NCBI GenBank assembly: GCA_947165105.1
Contig: CAMUZC010000028.1
Location: 1 to 17,320, forward strand
DNA from: an uncultured Lachnospiraceae bacterium
GTDB lineage: Bacteria; Bacillota_A; Clostridia; TANB77; CAG-508
DNA: 17,320 nucleotides
Reading direction: 5' to 3'
Shown: positions 6,188 through 12,558 of the stretch, piece after piece
How the letters are laid out: the number at the start of each line of letters is the position of its first letter
How positions within the stretch are numbered: position 1 is the first letter of the stretch
The notes under the pieces: model-generated
Seen by the model: the letters and a program-made list of their open reading frames with translations, nothing else
Database searches by the model: none
Told to the model about the DNA's origin: nothing
Made by a program: the position numbers and the translations under genes

Positions 6188-7717
6188 ATGGCTATAGAAA
6201 CATTAAAAGAAAGTTTATGCGTTAACCAAATAATTGGAAAAGCTAAAGAAAGCATAGTTGCAGAAGGCGATGTAATTATTCCAGACATTAAACCAGATAT
6301 ATTAAGTACAATAAACACAAATGGAACAGTATGCATCTATAAAAAAGAGGTTTTAGATGGAAAAATTAGAATCGATGGTGGAGTACAAGTATATATAATG
6401 TATCTTGCTGACGATGAAAATGGAAATGTTAGGGGAATAAATACAGTTATAGATTTTACAAAAGTAATTGATATGGAAAATGTGAATTCAAATATGACTA
6501 TGGAAAGCAACATAAATTTATCAAATATAGAGTGTAGAATTTTGAATGGAAGAAAGGTTAATATAAAAACAAATATAGATGTTGAAGTGAATATTTATTC
6601 AAATGAAAATATTGAATTTATAAAAGATATTGAAAACAATGATAATATTCAAGTGCTAAATACATCAGCCTCAATCGATTCAATGCTTGGGACGGGAATG
6701 ACAAAGGTATATGCAAAAGATACTATGGCAATTCCAGAAAGTGATAATTTAGCTGAAGTTATGAAATTAAATATTGAAATTACGAATAAAGAAACTAAAA
6801 CAAGTTATAATAAAATTTTGGCTAAATCGGATATGCAAGTAAATGTGCTATATTTAACAGATGATAATAGAATTAATGAAGTTAAATGGCAGATTCCAGT
6901 AATGGGATTTGTTGATATGCAAAATATTTCTGACGATAATTTATGCAATGTTAATTATGAAATAAAAAATGTATTGCTTAAACCAAATAATACAGAAGAG
7001 CATTCTATTTACATAGAAGTTGAAATGGAAATAACATGTACTGTATTTGAAAAAAAGGAACTTAATATAATTCAAGATTTATATAGTCCAACAGAAAGCT
7101 TAAATATTACTCAGAAAAATATAACCGTTATGCATAACAAACAAAATATAAATAATAAGTGTTCAATAAAAGAAAAAATGAATATTCCCGAATTGATCAA
7201 TGCAAAAATTTGTAACACAGAAGTGATGCCTAGAATTATAAAACAAAGTATATATAATGATAAAATAATTTATGATGGAGAATTGCAAGTAAAATTCATG
7301 TTTATATCACCTACTAATAACAGATTAGACCTAAAAGTTCAAACTATTCCATTTAGCAATAGTTTTGATTGCCCAGGCGTTACTCAAAATTCAAATTTAA
7401 ATACTATTGTTGATGTAAGTGCCAAAGATTTTAATATGATGGGGGATGGAAGTGTAGAAGCAAATATTGAATTGAACATAAACTCTGATGTTTCAAAAAT
7501 GATGGAAGTGAAAGTGATTGATAATATTGATACATTGGAAGATGGGGATGACAATATCTATAGCATTGTTGTGTATTTTGTAAAGCCTGGTGATACATTA
7601 TGGAATATAGCTAAAAAATTTAAAAGCACAATAGGGGCAATTGCGTCGGTTAATGGAATTGACGATGAGAATAAGATTAATGTTGGGCAACAGTTGTTTA
7701 TTCCAAAGTTTGTTTAA
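6188..7717 (+). CDS. sipL: SipL-like spore morphogenetic protein (SPOCS/DUF3794 repeats plus LysM)
   Basis: The protein is 509 residues from the ATG at 6188, which has AGGAGG 8 bases upstream. The frame is open from 6092, but that extension lies inside repeat copy B and is not credible. Three DUF3794 (SPOCS) repeats are visible. The first has SIVAEGDVIIPDIKPDIL and DGGVQVYIMYLADD; the second has KSDMQVNVLYLTDD; the third has YDGELQVKFMFISP. A C-terminal LysM domain (about 462-508) has VKPGDTLWNIAKKF, then INVGQQLFIP. This architecture and length match Clostridioides difficile SipL, which binds SpoIVA in the mother cell and attaches the coat to the forespore, the role of SpoVID in Bacillus. 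Its neighbours yabG and yunB fit. SPOCS-LysM paralogues exist, so orthology is inferred. Confidence 0.85.
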   Translation: MAIETLKESLCVNQIIGKAKESIVAEGDVIIPDIKPDILSTINTNGTVCIYKKEVLDGKIRIDGGVQVYIMYLADDENGNVRGINTVIDFTKVIDMENVNSNMTMESNINLSNIECRILNGRKVNIKTNIDVEVNIYSNENIEFIKDIENNDNIQVLNTSASIDSMLGTGMTKVYAKDTMAIPESDNLAEVMKLNIEITNKETKTSYNKILAKSDMQVNVLYLTDDNRINEVKWQIPVMGFVDMQNISDDNLCNVNYEIKNVLLKPNNTEEHSIYIEVEMEITCTVFEKKELNIIQDLYSPTESLNITQKNITVMHNKQNINNKCSIKEKMNIPELINAKICNTEVMPRIIKQSIYNDKIIYDGELQVKFMFISPTNNRLDLKVQTIPFSNSFDCPGVTQNSNLNTIVDVSAKDFNMMGDGSVEANIELNINSDVSKMMEVKVIDNIDTLEDGDDNIYSIVVYFVKPGDTLWNIAKKFKSTIGAIASVNGIDDENKINVGQQLFIPKFV

Positions 7718-7770
7718 ATTTTTGAAATTGGGGACGGAGATATTTTTAAATTATTAAAATTAGGGACAGA
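7716..7770. repeat. Dispersed GGGGACGG repeat, copy C (supplies the yunB leader)
   Basis: Two diverged direct units, GGGGACGGAGATA (7730-7742) and AGGGACAGATATT (7762-7774), lie in an AT-rich context. The left flank TTTTTGAAAT is shared with copy A. It fills the whole sipL-yunB gap, and its second unit is the only Shine-Dalgarno-like sequence before the yunB ATG (7777). Confidence 0.6.
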
Positions 7771-7776
7771 TATTAA

Positions 7777-8587
7777 ATGGATAAAATTTATTCAAGAAAA
7801 AGATTACTAATTCCTAAGATAAAAAAGAGAAACAGAAGGAGTGGTATAAGGGGTACAACATTTTCAAACAGTAACTTGGAAAACATTTCAGCTGGAATAG
7901 GTGGAAGTAATATAAGCGAGTTTGGCAAGAATAAACTGAAAAATGTATTTGATAGAAAATTAATAAAAACAGCAATAATTGTTATAATTGCTGTATGTAT
8001 CGCAAATAGAATTATTGCCACAATTGAGCCAACGATGGATGTACTGTGTGTTGACATGGCAAAAGCTATTGCAACAAAAGTATCAAATGAGCAAGCTACA
8101 GTAGTTATGGAAAAGTATAAATACGAAGATATATCGAATGTGGTAAGGGATGAACAAGGAAATATTAAAATGATTCAAATGAATGTTGCAACAGTAAATT
8201 CCATTACTTCAGATGTGGCACTTAAAATTCAAGAAGGACTTGAAAATTATAACAGTGATGAATTTTCAATAAAATTGGGAACTTTTACACGGAACTAAAA
8301 TTCTATCCGGCAGAGGGCCTGATGTTCCAATAAAGATGGCAACGGTTGGAAATGTTGAAACAGATTTAGTTTCTCAGTTTTCTCAATCTGGAATAAATCA
8401 GACTTTGCATAGAATTTATTTAAATGTTAATTGTACAGTTACTATTTTAACTCCATTTGATACAATTGATCAAAGTATTACAAATCAGGTTTTAATTGCA
8501 GAGGCTGTAATAGTAGGAGATGTGCCATCTACTTATTATAATTTGAATGGAGTAAAAGAAGATAATTTAATTGAATTAGTAAAATAA
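7777..8587 (+). CDS. yunB: Sporulation protein YunB, interrupted by one extra base
   Basis: Two frames (7777-8298, then from about 8291 to 8587) form one YunB protein of about 269 residues. The N-terminus is basic, followed by one membrane helix (about 63-82) and IEPTMDVLCVDMAKAIATKV, as in YunB. The conserved core continues with VNSITSDVALKIQEGL and IKLGTFT, then in the next frame GTKILSGRGPDVPIKM, GNVETDLVSQFSQSGINQTLHRI and a C-terminal AEAVIVGDVPSTYYNL. Removing one C at about 8290 (ACA-C-GGA) restores the family match with no gap. In Bacillus subtilis yunB is a sigma-E regulon gene needed for normal spore formation; the biochemical role is unknown. It follows sipL on the same strand and may share mother-cell control. 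An ATG at 8336 is internal and has no RBS. Confidence 0.85.
8287..8298 (+). other. +1 frameshift site in yunB at a CGG codon
   Basis: Codons read ACA CGG AAC TAA. Skipping the C gives ACA-GGA-ACT-AAA in the conserved frame. The arrangement is the same as at the yabG site: an in-frame CGG followed at once by TAA within two codons, with glycine after the shift. Confidence 0.85.
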
Positions 8588-8621
8588 AGAAATAGGGAAC
8601 ACAATTAATGTGTTCCCTATT
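8583..8621 (-). terminator. Terminator between yunB and the minus-strand acidic protein gene
   Basis: A perfect 12-bp stem AATAGGGAACAC (8591-8602) / GTGTTCCCTATT (8610-8621) with a 7-base loop. The T-rich tail is on the minus-strand side (overlapping the yunB stop), so it mainly ends the 8627-9097 gene. It may also slow plus-strand transcripts. Confidence 0.8.
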
Positions 8622-8626
8622 AGTCA

Positions 8627-9097
8627 TTAACAATTGCACTTTGTTTTTTCACAGTTTTCATTCAGCTTTCTTTTGCAGCACTGTACAAAATCACGTAAAA
8701 TATGTGCTACACTGGAGAAGCTTTTTTCATCTTCTGTGAGATCAAAGTTAAGCAGTTCTTCTTCCTCAGAATCGTCGTTTAAGCTTCGATGGCAGTTGCG
8801 TGCATCAATCTCACTATTCATTTGAATTTCCAATTCAGCAACGAAACAGGTGAAAAACCCTTCTTCACTTATTGGAATACGGATGTTCTGGATAGTGATA
8901 ACGCCATCGATTGAGATTGTTATTGATGTAAAGGCTTCATCAAATTTCCAGTTCATACCAAAACATGGAACTTCTGTCTGCCCGATACTGAATGCATTTG
9001 TAAATGCTTTTTTGATGATCTCACAAGCTTCCTGTGCTTCATGTGCAAGTTCAGTAAGTTTTTCCTGGATAAGGATTTCATGGATGTTAAATTTCAT
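8627..9097 (-). CDS. Acidic protein of unknown function with a Cys-rich C-terminus
   Basis: I do not recognise this 156-residue protein. The N-terminal 35 residues form an amphipathic helix (EKLTELAHEAQEACEIIKKAF). The middle is beta-strand-like (SITISIDGVITIQNIRIPI). A highly acidic stretch (DDSEEEELLNFDLTEDEK) follows. The C-terminus is a helix with six cysteines in the last 20 or so residues (QCCKRKL ... NCEKTKCNC), suggesting metal binding or disulfides. There is no signal peptide or membrane helix. The start is supported by AAGGAGG about 7 bases before the ATG at 9097. Codons are richer in G+C than in flanking ribosomal and sporulation genes, suggesting transfer. It has a consensus promoter with a perfect palindrome at the transcription start, so it is probably controlled by a repressor not encoded next to it. 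Confidence 0.7.
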   Translation of the reverse strand: MKFNIHEILIQEKLTELAHEAQEACEIIKKAFTNAFSIGQTEVPCFGMNWKFDEAFTSITISIDGVITIQNIRIPISEEGFFTCFVAELEIQMNSEIDARNCHRSLNDDSEEEELLNFDLTEDEKSFSSVAHILRDFVQCCKRKLNENCEKTKCNC

Positions 9098-9141
9098 AAG
9101 AGTACCTCCTTAAAGTTGTAAAAGTTTAAATGACTATGTGT

Positions 9142-9158
9142 ATAGACCAGTGGTCTAT
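9142..9158. promoter_or_regulatory. 17-bp perfect palindromic operator
   Basis: ATAGACCA-G-TGGTCTAT has 8-bp arms around a central base. It lies 6 bases downstream of the -10 of the minus-strand promoter, over the predicted transcription start, a classic repressor position. The TAGACC half-site resembles operators of TetR-family regulators such as Bacillus LmrA/YxaF; that likeness is from memory. Confidence 0.7.
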
Positions 9159-9164
9159 GTTATA

Positions 9165-9193
9165 ATTATACCATATTTACATAAAACAGTCAA
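9165..9193 (-). promoter_or_regulatory. Consensus sigma-A promoter of the acidic protein gene
   Basis: On the minus strand, TTGACT (9188-9193), 17 bases, TATAAT (9165-9170) with TGG immediately upstream (extended -10). This is the same design as the promoter at 1599-1627. Confidence 0.85.
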
Positions 9194-9212
9194 AATAAGT
9201 TATTTTAAACAC

Positions 9213-9242
9213 AAAAAAAGAAGCTGTAAAAAGCTTCTTTTT
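9213..9242 (-). terminator. Terminator of the rplM-rpsI operon
   Basis: An 11-bp stem AAAAAGAAGCT (9215-9225) / AGCTTCTTTTT (9232-9242) with a 6-base loop. On the minus strand it is followed by TT and further Ts; it is symmetric enough to work on both strands. It lies 10 bases after the rpsI stop. Confidence 0.85.
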
Positions 9243-9251
9243 GTATAAATA

Positions 9252-9659
9252 TTATCTCTTTGAGAATTGTGGTGCACGTCTTGCTTTCTTTAAACCATAT
9301 TTCTTTCTTTCTTTCATACGAGGATCTCTTGTTAAGAATCCTGCAGATTTTAAAGTTGGTCTAAATTCTCCATTAGCTTGTAATAAAGCTCTTGAAATAC
9401 CATGACGGATAGCTCCAGCTTGACCTGTGAATCCACCACCGATTACTTTACAAATTACATCATATTTAGCAACTGTGTCTGTAGCTGTTAATGGTTGTCT
9501 TACTATAACTTTTAAAGTTTCAGCACCGAAATATTCATCAATATTTCTACCATTAATTGTGATAACACCTGTTCCTTCAACTAATCTTACTCTTGCAATT
9601 GATTTTTTTCTTCTTCCTGTACCGTAGAAAACTATTTTTTCTGATTTTGCTTTAGGCAT
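9252..9659 (-). CDS. rpsI: 30S ribosomal protein S9 (uS9)
   Basis: The 135-residue product matches uS9 over its full length. It has [19 protein letters not shown] near the N-terminus, [10 protein letters not shown], the central [20 protein letters not shown], and the invariant basic C-terminus [17 protein letters not shown], whose terminal Arg reaches the P-site tRNA in the 30S subunit. The start ATG at 9659 has AGGGAGG about 8 bases upstream. It is cotranscribed with rplM, 25 bases upstream, in the conserved bacterial L13-S9 order, and ends at a strong terminator. Codon use is host-like. No oddities. Confidence 0.98.
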   Translation of the reverse strand: MPKAKSEKIVFYGTGRRKKSIARVRLVEGTGVITINGRNIDEYFGAETLKVIVRQPLTATDTVAKYDVICKVIGGGFTGQAGAIRHGISRALLQANGEFRPTLKSAGFLTRDPRMKERKKYGLKKARRAPQFSKR

Positions 9660-9684
9660 TTTTTATTTCCTCCCTTAATTTAAA

Positions 9685-10119
9685 TTAGAAATTCCAAATT
9701 TCTGGTTTTTGTGCTGCGTTGTCATGTTCGCTACCAGCATAAATTCTTACTTTTTTAAGCATTTGTCTTCCTAATGTGTTTTTAGGAAGCATTCCTTTGA
9801 TTGCAAGCATCATTGCTTTTTCTGGATTTTTCTCCATCATTACTCTTGCAGTAGTTTCTTTCATTCCACCAATATATCCTGAATGGTGTCTGTAAATTTT
9901 TTGGTCTAATTTTTTTCCAGTGAAAATTGCTTCACTTGCATTTAGTATTATAACGTGATCTCCTGCATCCATGTTTGGTGTATAAGTAGGTTTGTGTTTA
10001 CCTCTTAATAATTTAGCAGCTTCTGTTGCTACTCTACCTAATGGTTTGTTTGCAGCATCAATTATATACCATTTTCTTTCGATTTCATTTCCTTTTAATA
10101 CATATGTTGTGTTATTCAT
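9685..10119 (-). CDS. rplM: 50S ribosomal protein L13 (uL13)
   Basis: The protein is 144 residues from the ATG at 10119. The frame is open to 10143, but the GGAGGG box at about 10131-10136 is placed for the ATG at 10119, and [10 protein letters not shown] is a typical L13 beginning. Family blocks are [31 protein letters not shown], the [13 protein letters not shown] turn, [31 protein letters not shown] and the C-terminal [16 protein letters not shown]. uL13 is an early-assembling 23S-rRNA-binding protein of the large subunit. It is the first gene of the operon, with a long structured leader and a strong promoter upstream, consistent with autogenous control. Confidence 0.98.
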   Translation of the reverse strand: MNNTTYVLKGNEIERKWYIIDAANKPLGRVATEAAKLLRGKHKPTYTPNMDAGDHVIILNASEAIFTGKKLDQKIYRHHSGYIGGMKETTARVMMEKNPEKAMMLAIKGMLPKNTLGRQMLKKVRIYAGSEHDNAAQKPEIWNF

Positions 10120-10168
10120 GGTAAAAATTACCCTCCATTTCATAAAATAATTTAATTTATATATGAAA

Positions 10169-10206
10169 CTTAAAGTGAAACTACCGGGGAGAAGTTTGCC
10201 TTCAAG
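10169..10206 (-). promoter_or_regulatory. Structured leader of the rplM-rpsI mRNA (L13-leader-like)
   Basis: On the minus strand, CTTGAAG (10206-10200) pairs with CTTTAAG (10175-10169). Inside it AAACT pairs with AGTTT around a loop containing CCCCGG. It lies in the 107-base leader between promoter and rplM. Ribosomal-protein leaders in Firmicutes (Rfam L13 leader) often bind the encoded protein. The match to that family is inferred from position and form only. Confidence 0.55.
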
Positions 10207-10232
10207 TCATATGTCAATTTAATTGCTTTACT

Positions 10233-10261
10233 ATTTTATAACAAATTATGGTAAAAGTCAA
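10233..10261 (-). promoter_or_regulatory. Sigma-A promoter of the rplM-rpsI operon
   Basis: On the minus strand, TTGACT (10256-10261), 17 bases, TAAAAT (10233-10238). It predicts a leader of about 105 bases before the rplM start. Confidence 0.8.
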
Positions 10262-10449
10262 GGGGTTTAGGTAAGAATTTTGGGAAAATGTTGAAATTAT
10301 AAGTAATGTTGAAAATGTATAATTGGATGTCGAATTTTGTCACACGAAAAAGATTGAAATATAGACATTTCTATGATAGTATAATATAGATTTTTATTCT
10401 AGTAAACTTAAAAAATCTTTGAAATTTATTCTAAAATAAATTCTCATTA
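10262..10449. other. Intergenic region with promoter-like repeats, no gene seen
   Basis: No convincing ORF. The stretch is AT-rich, with a direct repeat AATGTTGAAA (two copies near 10287-10317), a weak promoter-like pair TTGTCA-N17-TATAGA, and an AT-only hairpin AATTTATT-CTAA-AATAAATT near 10423-10442. A small RNA cannot be excluded, but no terminator supports one. Confidence 0.35.
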
Positions 10450-10478
10450 TTGAAACCCCAAAACAAAGATGGTATAAT
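10450..10478 (+). promoter_or_regulatory. Consensus sigma-A promoter of the DUF4160-DUF2442-nth-sigma-VWA unit
   Basis: TTGAAA (10450-10455), 17 bases, TATAAT (10473-10478) with TGG upstream (extended -10). The RBS AAAGGAGG begins two bases after the -10, so the leader is very short and the SD lies near the predicted transcription start. Confidence 0.85.
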
Positions 10479-10493
10479 AAAGGAGGCTGATAT

Positions 10494-10586
10494 ATGCCTA
10501 TAATTTCTCAATTTTATGGGATTGTGATTAAAATGTTTTTTCATGATGAAGATGGAAAATATTTTAAGATTGATCCACTTCATTAA
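10494..10586 (+). pseudogene. DUF4160 protein remnant with internal deletion (30 codons)
   Basis: The 30-codon frame has a perfect RBS and an ATG. It begins MPIISQFYGIVIKMFFHD, the characteristic N-terminus of DUF4160 (MPxIsxFyGIxIrMyxxD), but lacks the conserved H-x-PPHFH block and central region. It ends DGKYFKIDPLH, which resembles the usual DUF4160 C-terminus (...KI-PL-). It therefore looks like an in-frame internal deletion of about 50 codons rather than a simple truncation. DUF4160 and DUF2442 genes commonly occur as an adjacent pair, and DUF2442 follows 15 bases downstream. Too short to keep the fold; it may survive as a leader peptide coupling translation to DUF2442. Confidence 0.6.
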
Positions 10587-10601
10587 AAGGGGGATTAACT
10601 A

Positions 10602-10886
10602 ATGAGTTTCGAAAATGAGCCAAGACCGATAGAAGTAAAGGCTTTAAAAAATTACCTAATTTATATAAAGTTTAAAAATGGTGAGGAAAAAATTTATGAT
10701 TTGAAAAAGGATTTAGAATATCCTTTCTTTAGTAATTTAAAAGATGTTGAAAAGTTTAAGAGAATAAAAATCTCTGGAATTAATATAGAATGGGAAACTG
10801 GTGAAGATATTGCACCAGAAAATCTTTATAATAATAGTAAATCAATAAATTGTTATAAAAAAGAGGAACTTGTAGAGATTGACTAG
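10602..10886 (+). CDS. DUF2442 domain protein
   Basis: This 94-residue protein has the DUF2442 pattern. The N-terminal strand PIEVKALKNYLIYIKFKNGEEKIYDLK is followed by the acidic turn EYPFFSNLKDVEKFKRIKISGINIEWETGEDIAPENLY, where the hydrophobic-hIxWxxGxDIapexLy motif is diagnostic. The family is a small alpha/beta fold, usually encoded beside DUF4160 and sometimes discussed as toxin-antitoxin-like; no activity is proven. The RBS AAGGGGG precedes the ATG by 8 bases. Here the DUF4160 partner is deleted (10494-10586), so DUF2442 is an orphan. The C-terminal tail (KSINCYKKEELVEID) is outside the domain. nth begins 16 bases after its stop, suggesting cotranscription. Confidence 0.8.
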   Translation: MSFENEPRPIEVKALKNYLIYIKFKNGEEKIYDLKKDLEYPFFSNLKDVEKFKRIKISGINIEWETGEDIAPENLYNNSKSINCYKKEELVEID

Positions 10887-10902
10887 AGCGAGGTGCAAAT
10901 AT

Positions 10903-11550
10903 ATGAAGAAATCCGATGTAATAAAAATTATACAAATACTAAAAGAATATTATCCAGATGCAACTTGTAGTTTGGATTTTAAAACACCTTTCCAAATGGT
11001 TGTTGCTGTTATGCTTTCAGCTCAATGTACTGATGAAAGAGTAAATAAAACAACGCCAAGTTTATTTAAAAAATATGGAACGCCTGAAGCTATTGCTAAA
11101 ATGAGATTATCAGAATTAGAAAAAATAATTCATCCTTGTGGATTTTACAAAAACAAGGCAAAGAATGTAAAAGCAACAGCTGAAATGATTTTAAATGATT
11201 TTAATGGAGAGGTTCCAGAAAACATGGACGATCTTATGAAGCTCCCAGGAGTAGGAAGAAAAAGTGCTAATGTTGTTATGTTGGAAGCTTTTAATAATCC
11301 ACAAGGAATTGCAGTAGATACACATGCAAAGCGTATAGCAAATAAATTAGGACTATCAAAAAACTCTGATCCAGAAAAAATAGAACAAGATTTATTAAAG
11401 TGTATTCCTAAAGAATACTATTATGATGCAAATCATTTATTAGTATGGCATGGAAGAAAAACTTGTATAGCGAGAAAACCTAAATGTAGTGAATGTCCTA
11501 TTTTTGAGTATTGCAAGAATAGAGAAATAACTAATAATAAGGTTGGCTAA
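10903..11550 (+). CDS. nth: Endonuclease III (DNA glycosylase/AP lyase)
   Basis: The protein is 215 residues from the ATG at 10903, with GAGGTG 8 bases upstream; an earlier in-frame ATG at 10879 overlaps DUF2442 and is less likely. It is full-length Nth. The N-terminal helical domain has FQMVVAVMLSAQCTDERVN. The helix-hairpin-helix is LMKLPGVGRKSANVV with the catalytic Lys. The catalytic Asp is in IAVDTHAKRIANKLGL. The iron-sulfur cluster loop is C-x6-C-x2-C-x5-C (CIARKPKCSECPIFEYC). The enzyme removes oxidised pyrimidines and cleaves the resulting abasic site in base-excision repair. It is flanked by DUF2442 (16-base gap) and the sigma-factor gene (15-base gap), an operon-like arrangement, though no functional link is obvious. 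Confidence 0.97.
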   Translation: MKKSDVIKIIQILKEYYPDATCSLDFKTPFQMVVAVMLSAQCTDERVNKTTPSLFKKYGTPEAIAKMRLSELEKIIHPCGFYKNKAKNVKATAEMILNDFNGEVPENMDDLMKLPGVGRKSANVVMLEAFNNPQGIAVDTHAKRIANKLGLSKNSDPEKIEQDLLKCIPKEYYYDANHLLVWHGRKTCIARKPKCSECPIFEYCKNREITNNKVG

Positions 11551-11565
11551 AAAGGGGGGATTTTA

Positions 11566-12501
11566 TTGAATAAAATAAATAAAAAGGAATTACATGAGAT
11601 ATTTCAAAGCTTACGAAATAAAAATCAAAATGCATATAACAATTTATATGAGAAATATTACAAATTAGTATATGGAATAGTATTTTCTATAATAAAGAAT
11701 CAGGCAGATTCTGAAGATGTAACGCATGAGATTTTTACTAAAATTTATAAACTAGATATTAATAAATTCCCAGAAAATCATGAAGCAAGTTGGTTGTTTA
11801 CTGTAAGCAAAAATGAATGTTTATTATTTTTAAGAAAGTCAAAGCCAAATATAAGTATAGAGGAAATATATGAAATACCTGAAAACACAAATGGTATTGA
11901 TGATGTTATTGATAAAGATTATTATAATAAACTAATTAGCGGTTTAAAAGAAGATGAGAAAATCATTGTGTCTTTAAAGGTACTTTCAAATTTTACGTTC
12001 AAGAAGATTTCTCAAGTTATGAATATCCCAATAGGAACTGTTCAATGGAAATATTATAATGCAATTAATAGTTTAAAGGTTTCAATAGGAAGTTTGGTTG
12101 GTGCAGCTTTAGCTTTTATTATTGTTATTGCAAGAGGAGAATTTTGGAAAGAAAAAGAATATTTAAAAGATAATAAAGAAAAAAATATATCTGATAATAA
12201 TACTGAAACAGACAATTATAAAAATCAAGAAGAAACAGAAATTCAGGGACAAGATGGTAGTTCGGTAATTCAAAACATAGAAAATCAGGCTTCTGAAAAT
12301 GAAAAAGAAGATACTAATTCAATTTCTGAGACGACAACATCATCAGAGGTCGAAAATACAACGGATGTTCAAGGAAATTCATTGAATAATTTTGATGTAA
12401 TTCAAATAGCAAGTTTAACTATTGGAATTACTTTATTAGTAATTTTTATAATTTTTTTCAAAAAATACCAACAAAAGTTAAAAAAGAAATCATCTAAATA
12501 G
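11566..12501 (+). CDS. Membrane-anchored ECF-like sigma-70 factor with extracytoplasmic tail
   Basis: The protein has 311 residues and starts at TTG, with a strong AAAGGGGGGA box 6 bases upstream. Sigma-70 region 2 spans about 22-91 (AYNNLYEKYYKLVYGIVFSI, SEDVTHEIFTKIY, ASWLFTVSKNECLLFLRK). Region 4 spans about 120-172 (LKEDEKIIVSLKVLSNFTFKKISQVMNIPIGTVQ-). A membrane helix follows directly (about 172-189), then roughly 90 hydrophilic Asn/Glu/Ser/Thr-rich residues, a second helix (about 280-298) and a basic end. By the positive-inside rule both ends are cytoplasmic and the low-complexity loop is outside. Fusing a sigma factor to its own membrane anchor suggests self-sequestration replacing a separate anti-sigma factor. 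The next gene is a membrane-anchored VWA protein, a likely partner. The target promoter is unknown. Confidence 0.85.
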   Translation: MNKINKKELHEIFQSLRNKNQNAYNNLYEKYYKLVYGIVFSIIKNQADSEDVTHEIFTKIYKLDINKFPENHEASWLFTVSKNECLLFLRKSKPNISIEEIYEIPENTNGIDDVIDKDYYNKLISGLKEDEKIIVSLKVLSNFTFKKISQVMNIPIGTVQWKYYNAINSLKVSIGSLVGAALAFIIVIARGEFWKEKEYLKDNKEKNISDNNTETDNYKNQEETEIQGQDGSSVIQNIENQASENEKEDTNSISETTTSSEVENTTDVQGNSLNNFDVIQIASLTIGITLLVIFIIFFKKYQQKLKKKSSK

Positions 12502-12558
12502 TAGCATTGAAAAACATGACAAGGATGTTAAACAAAAATGCTAAGGAGGAATTTTAAG

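Noticed and set aside
4591..7770. CRISPR array
   Set aside because: The repeat copies are irregularly spaced, diverged, and separated by genes, with no unique spacers of constant length.
8336..8587. Independent 83-residue protein
   Set aside because: It has no RBS and its sequence is the conserved C-terminal part of YunB, so it is the other half of a frameshifted gene.
10494..10886. Functional toxin-antitoxin module
   Set aside because: The DUF4160 partner has lost its core and toxin activity of this pair is not established.
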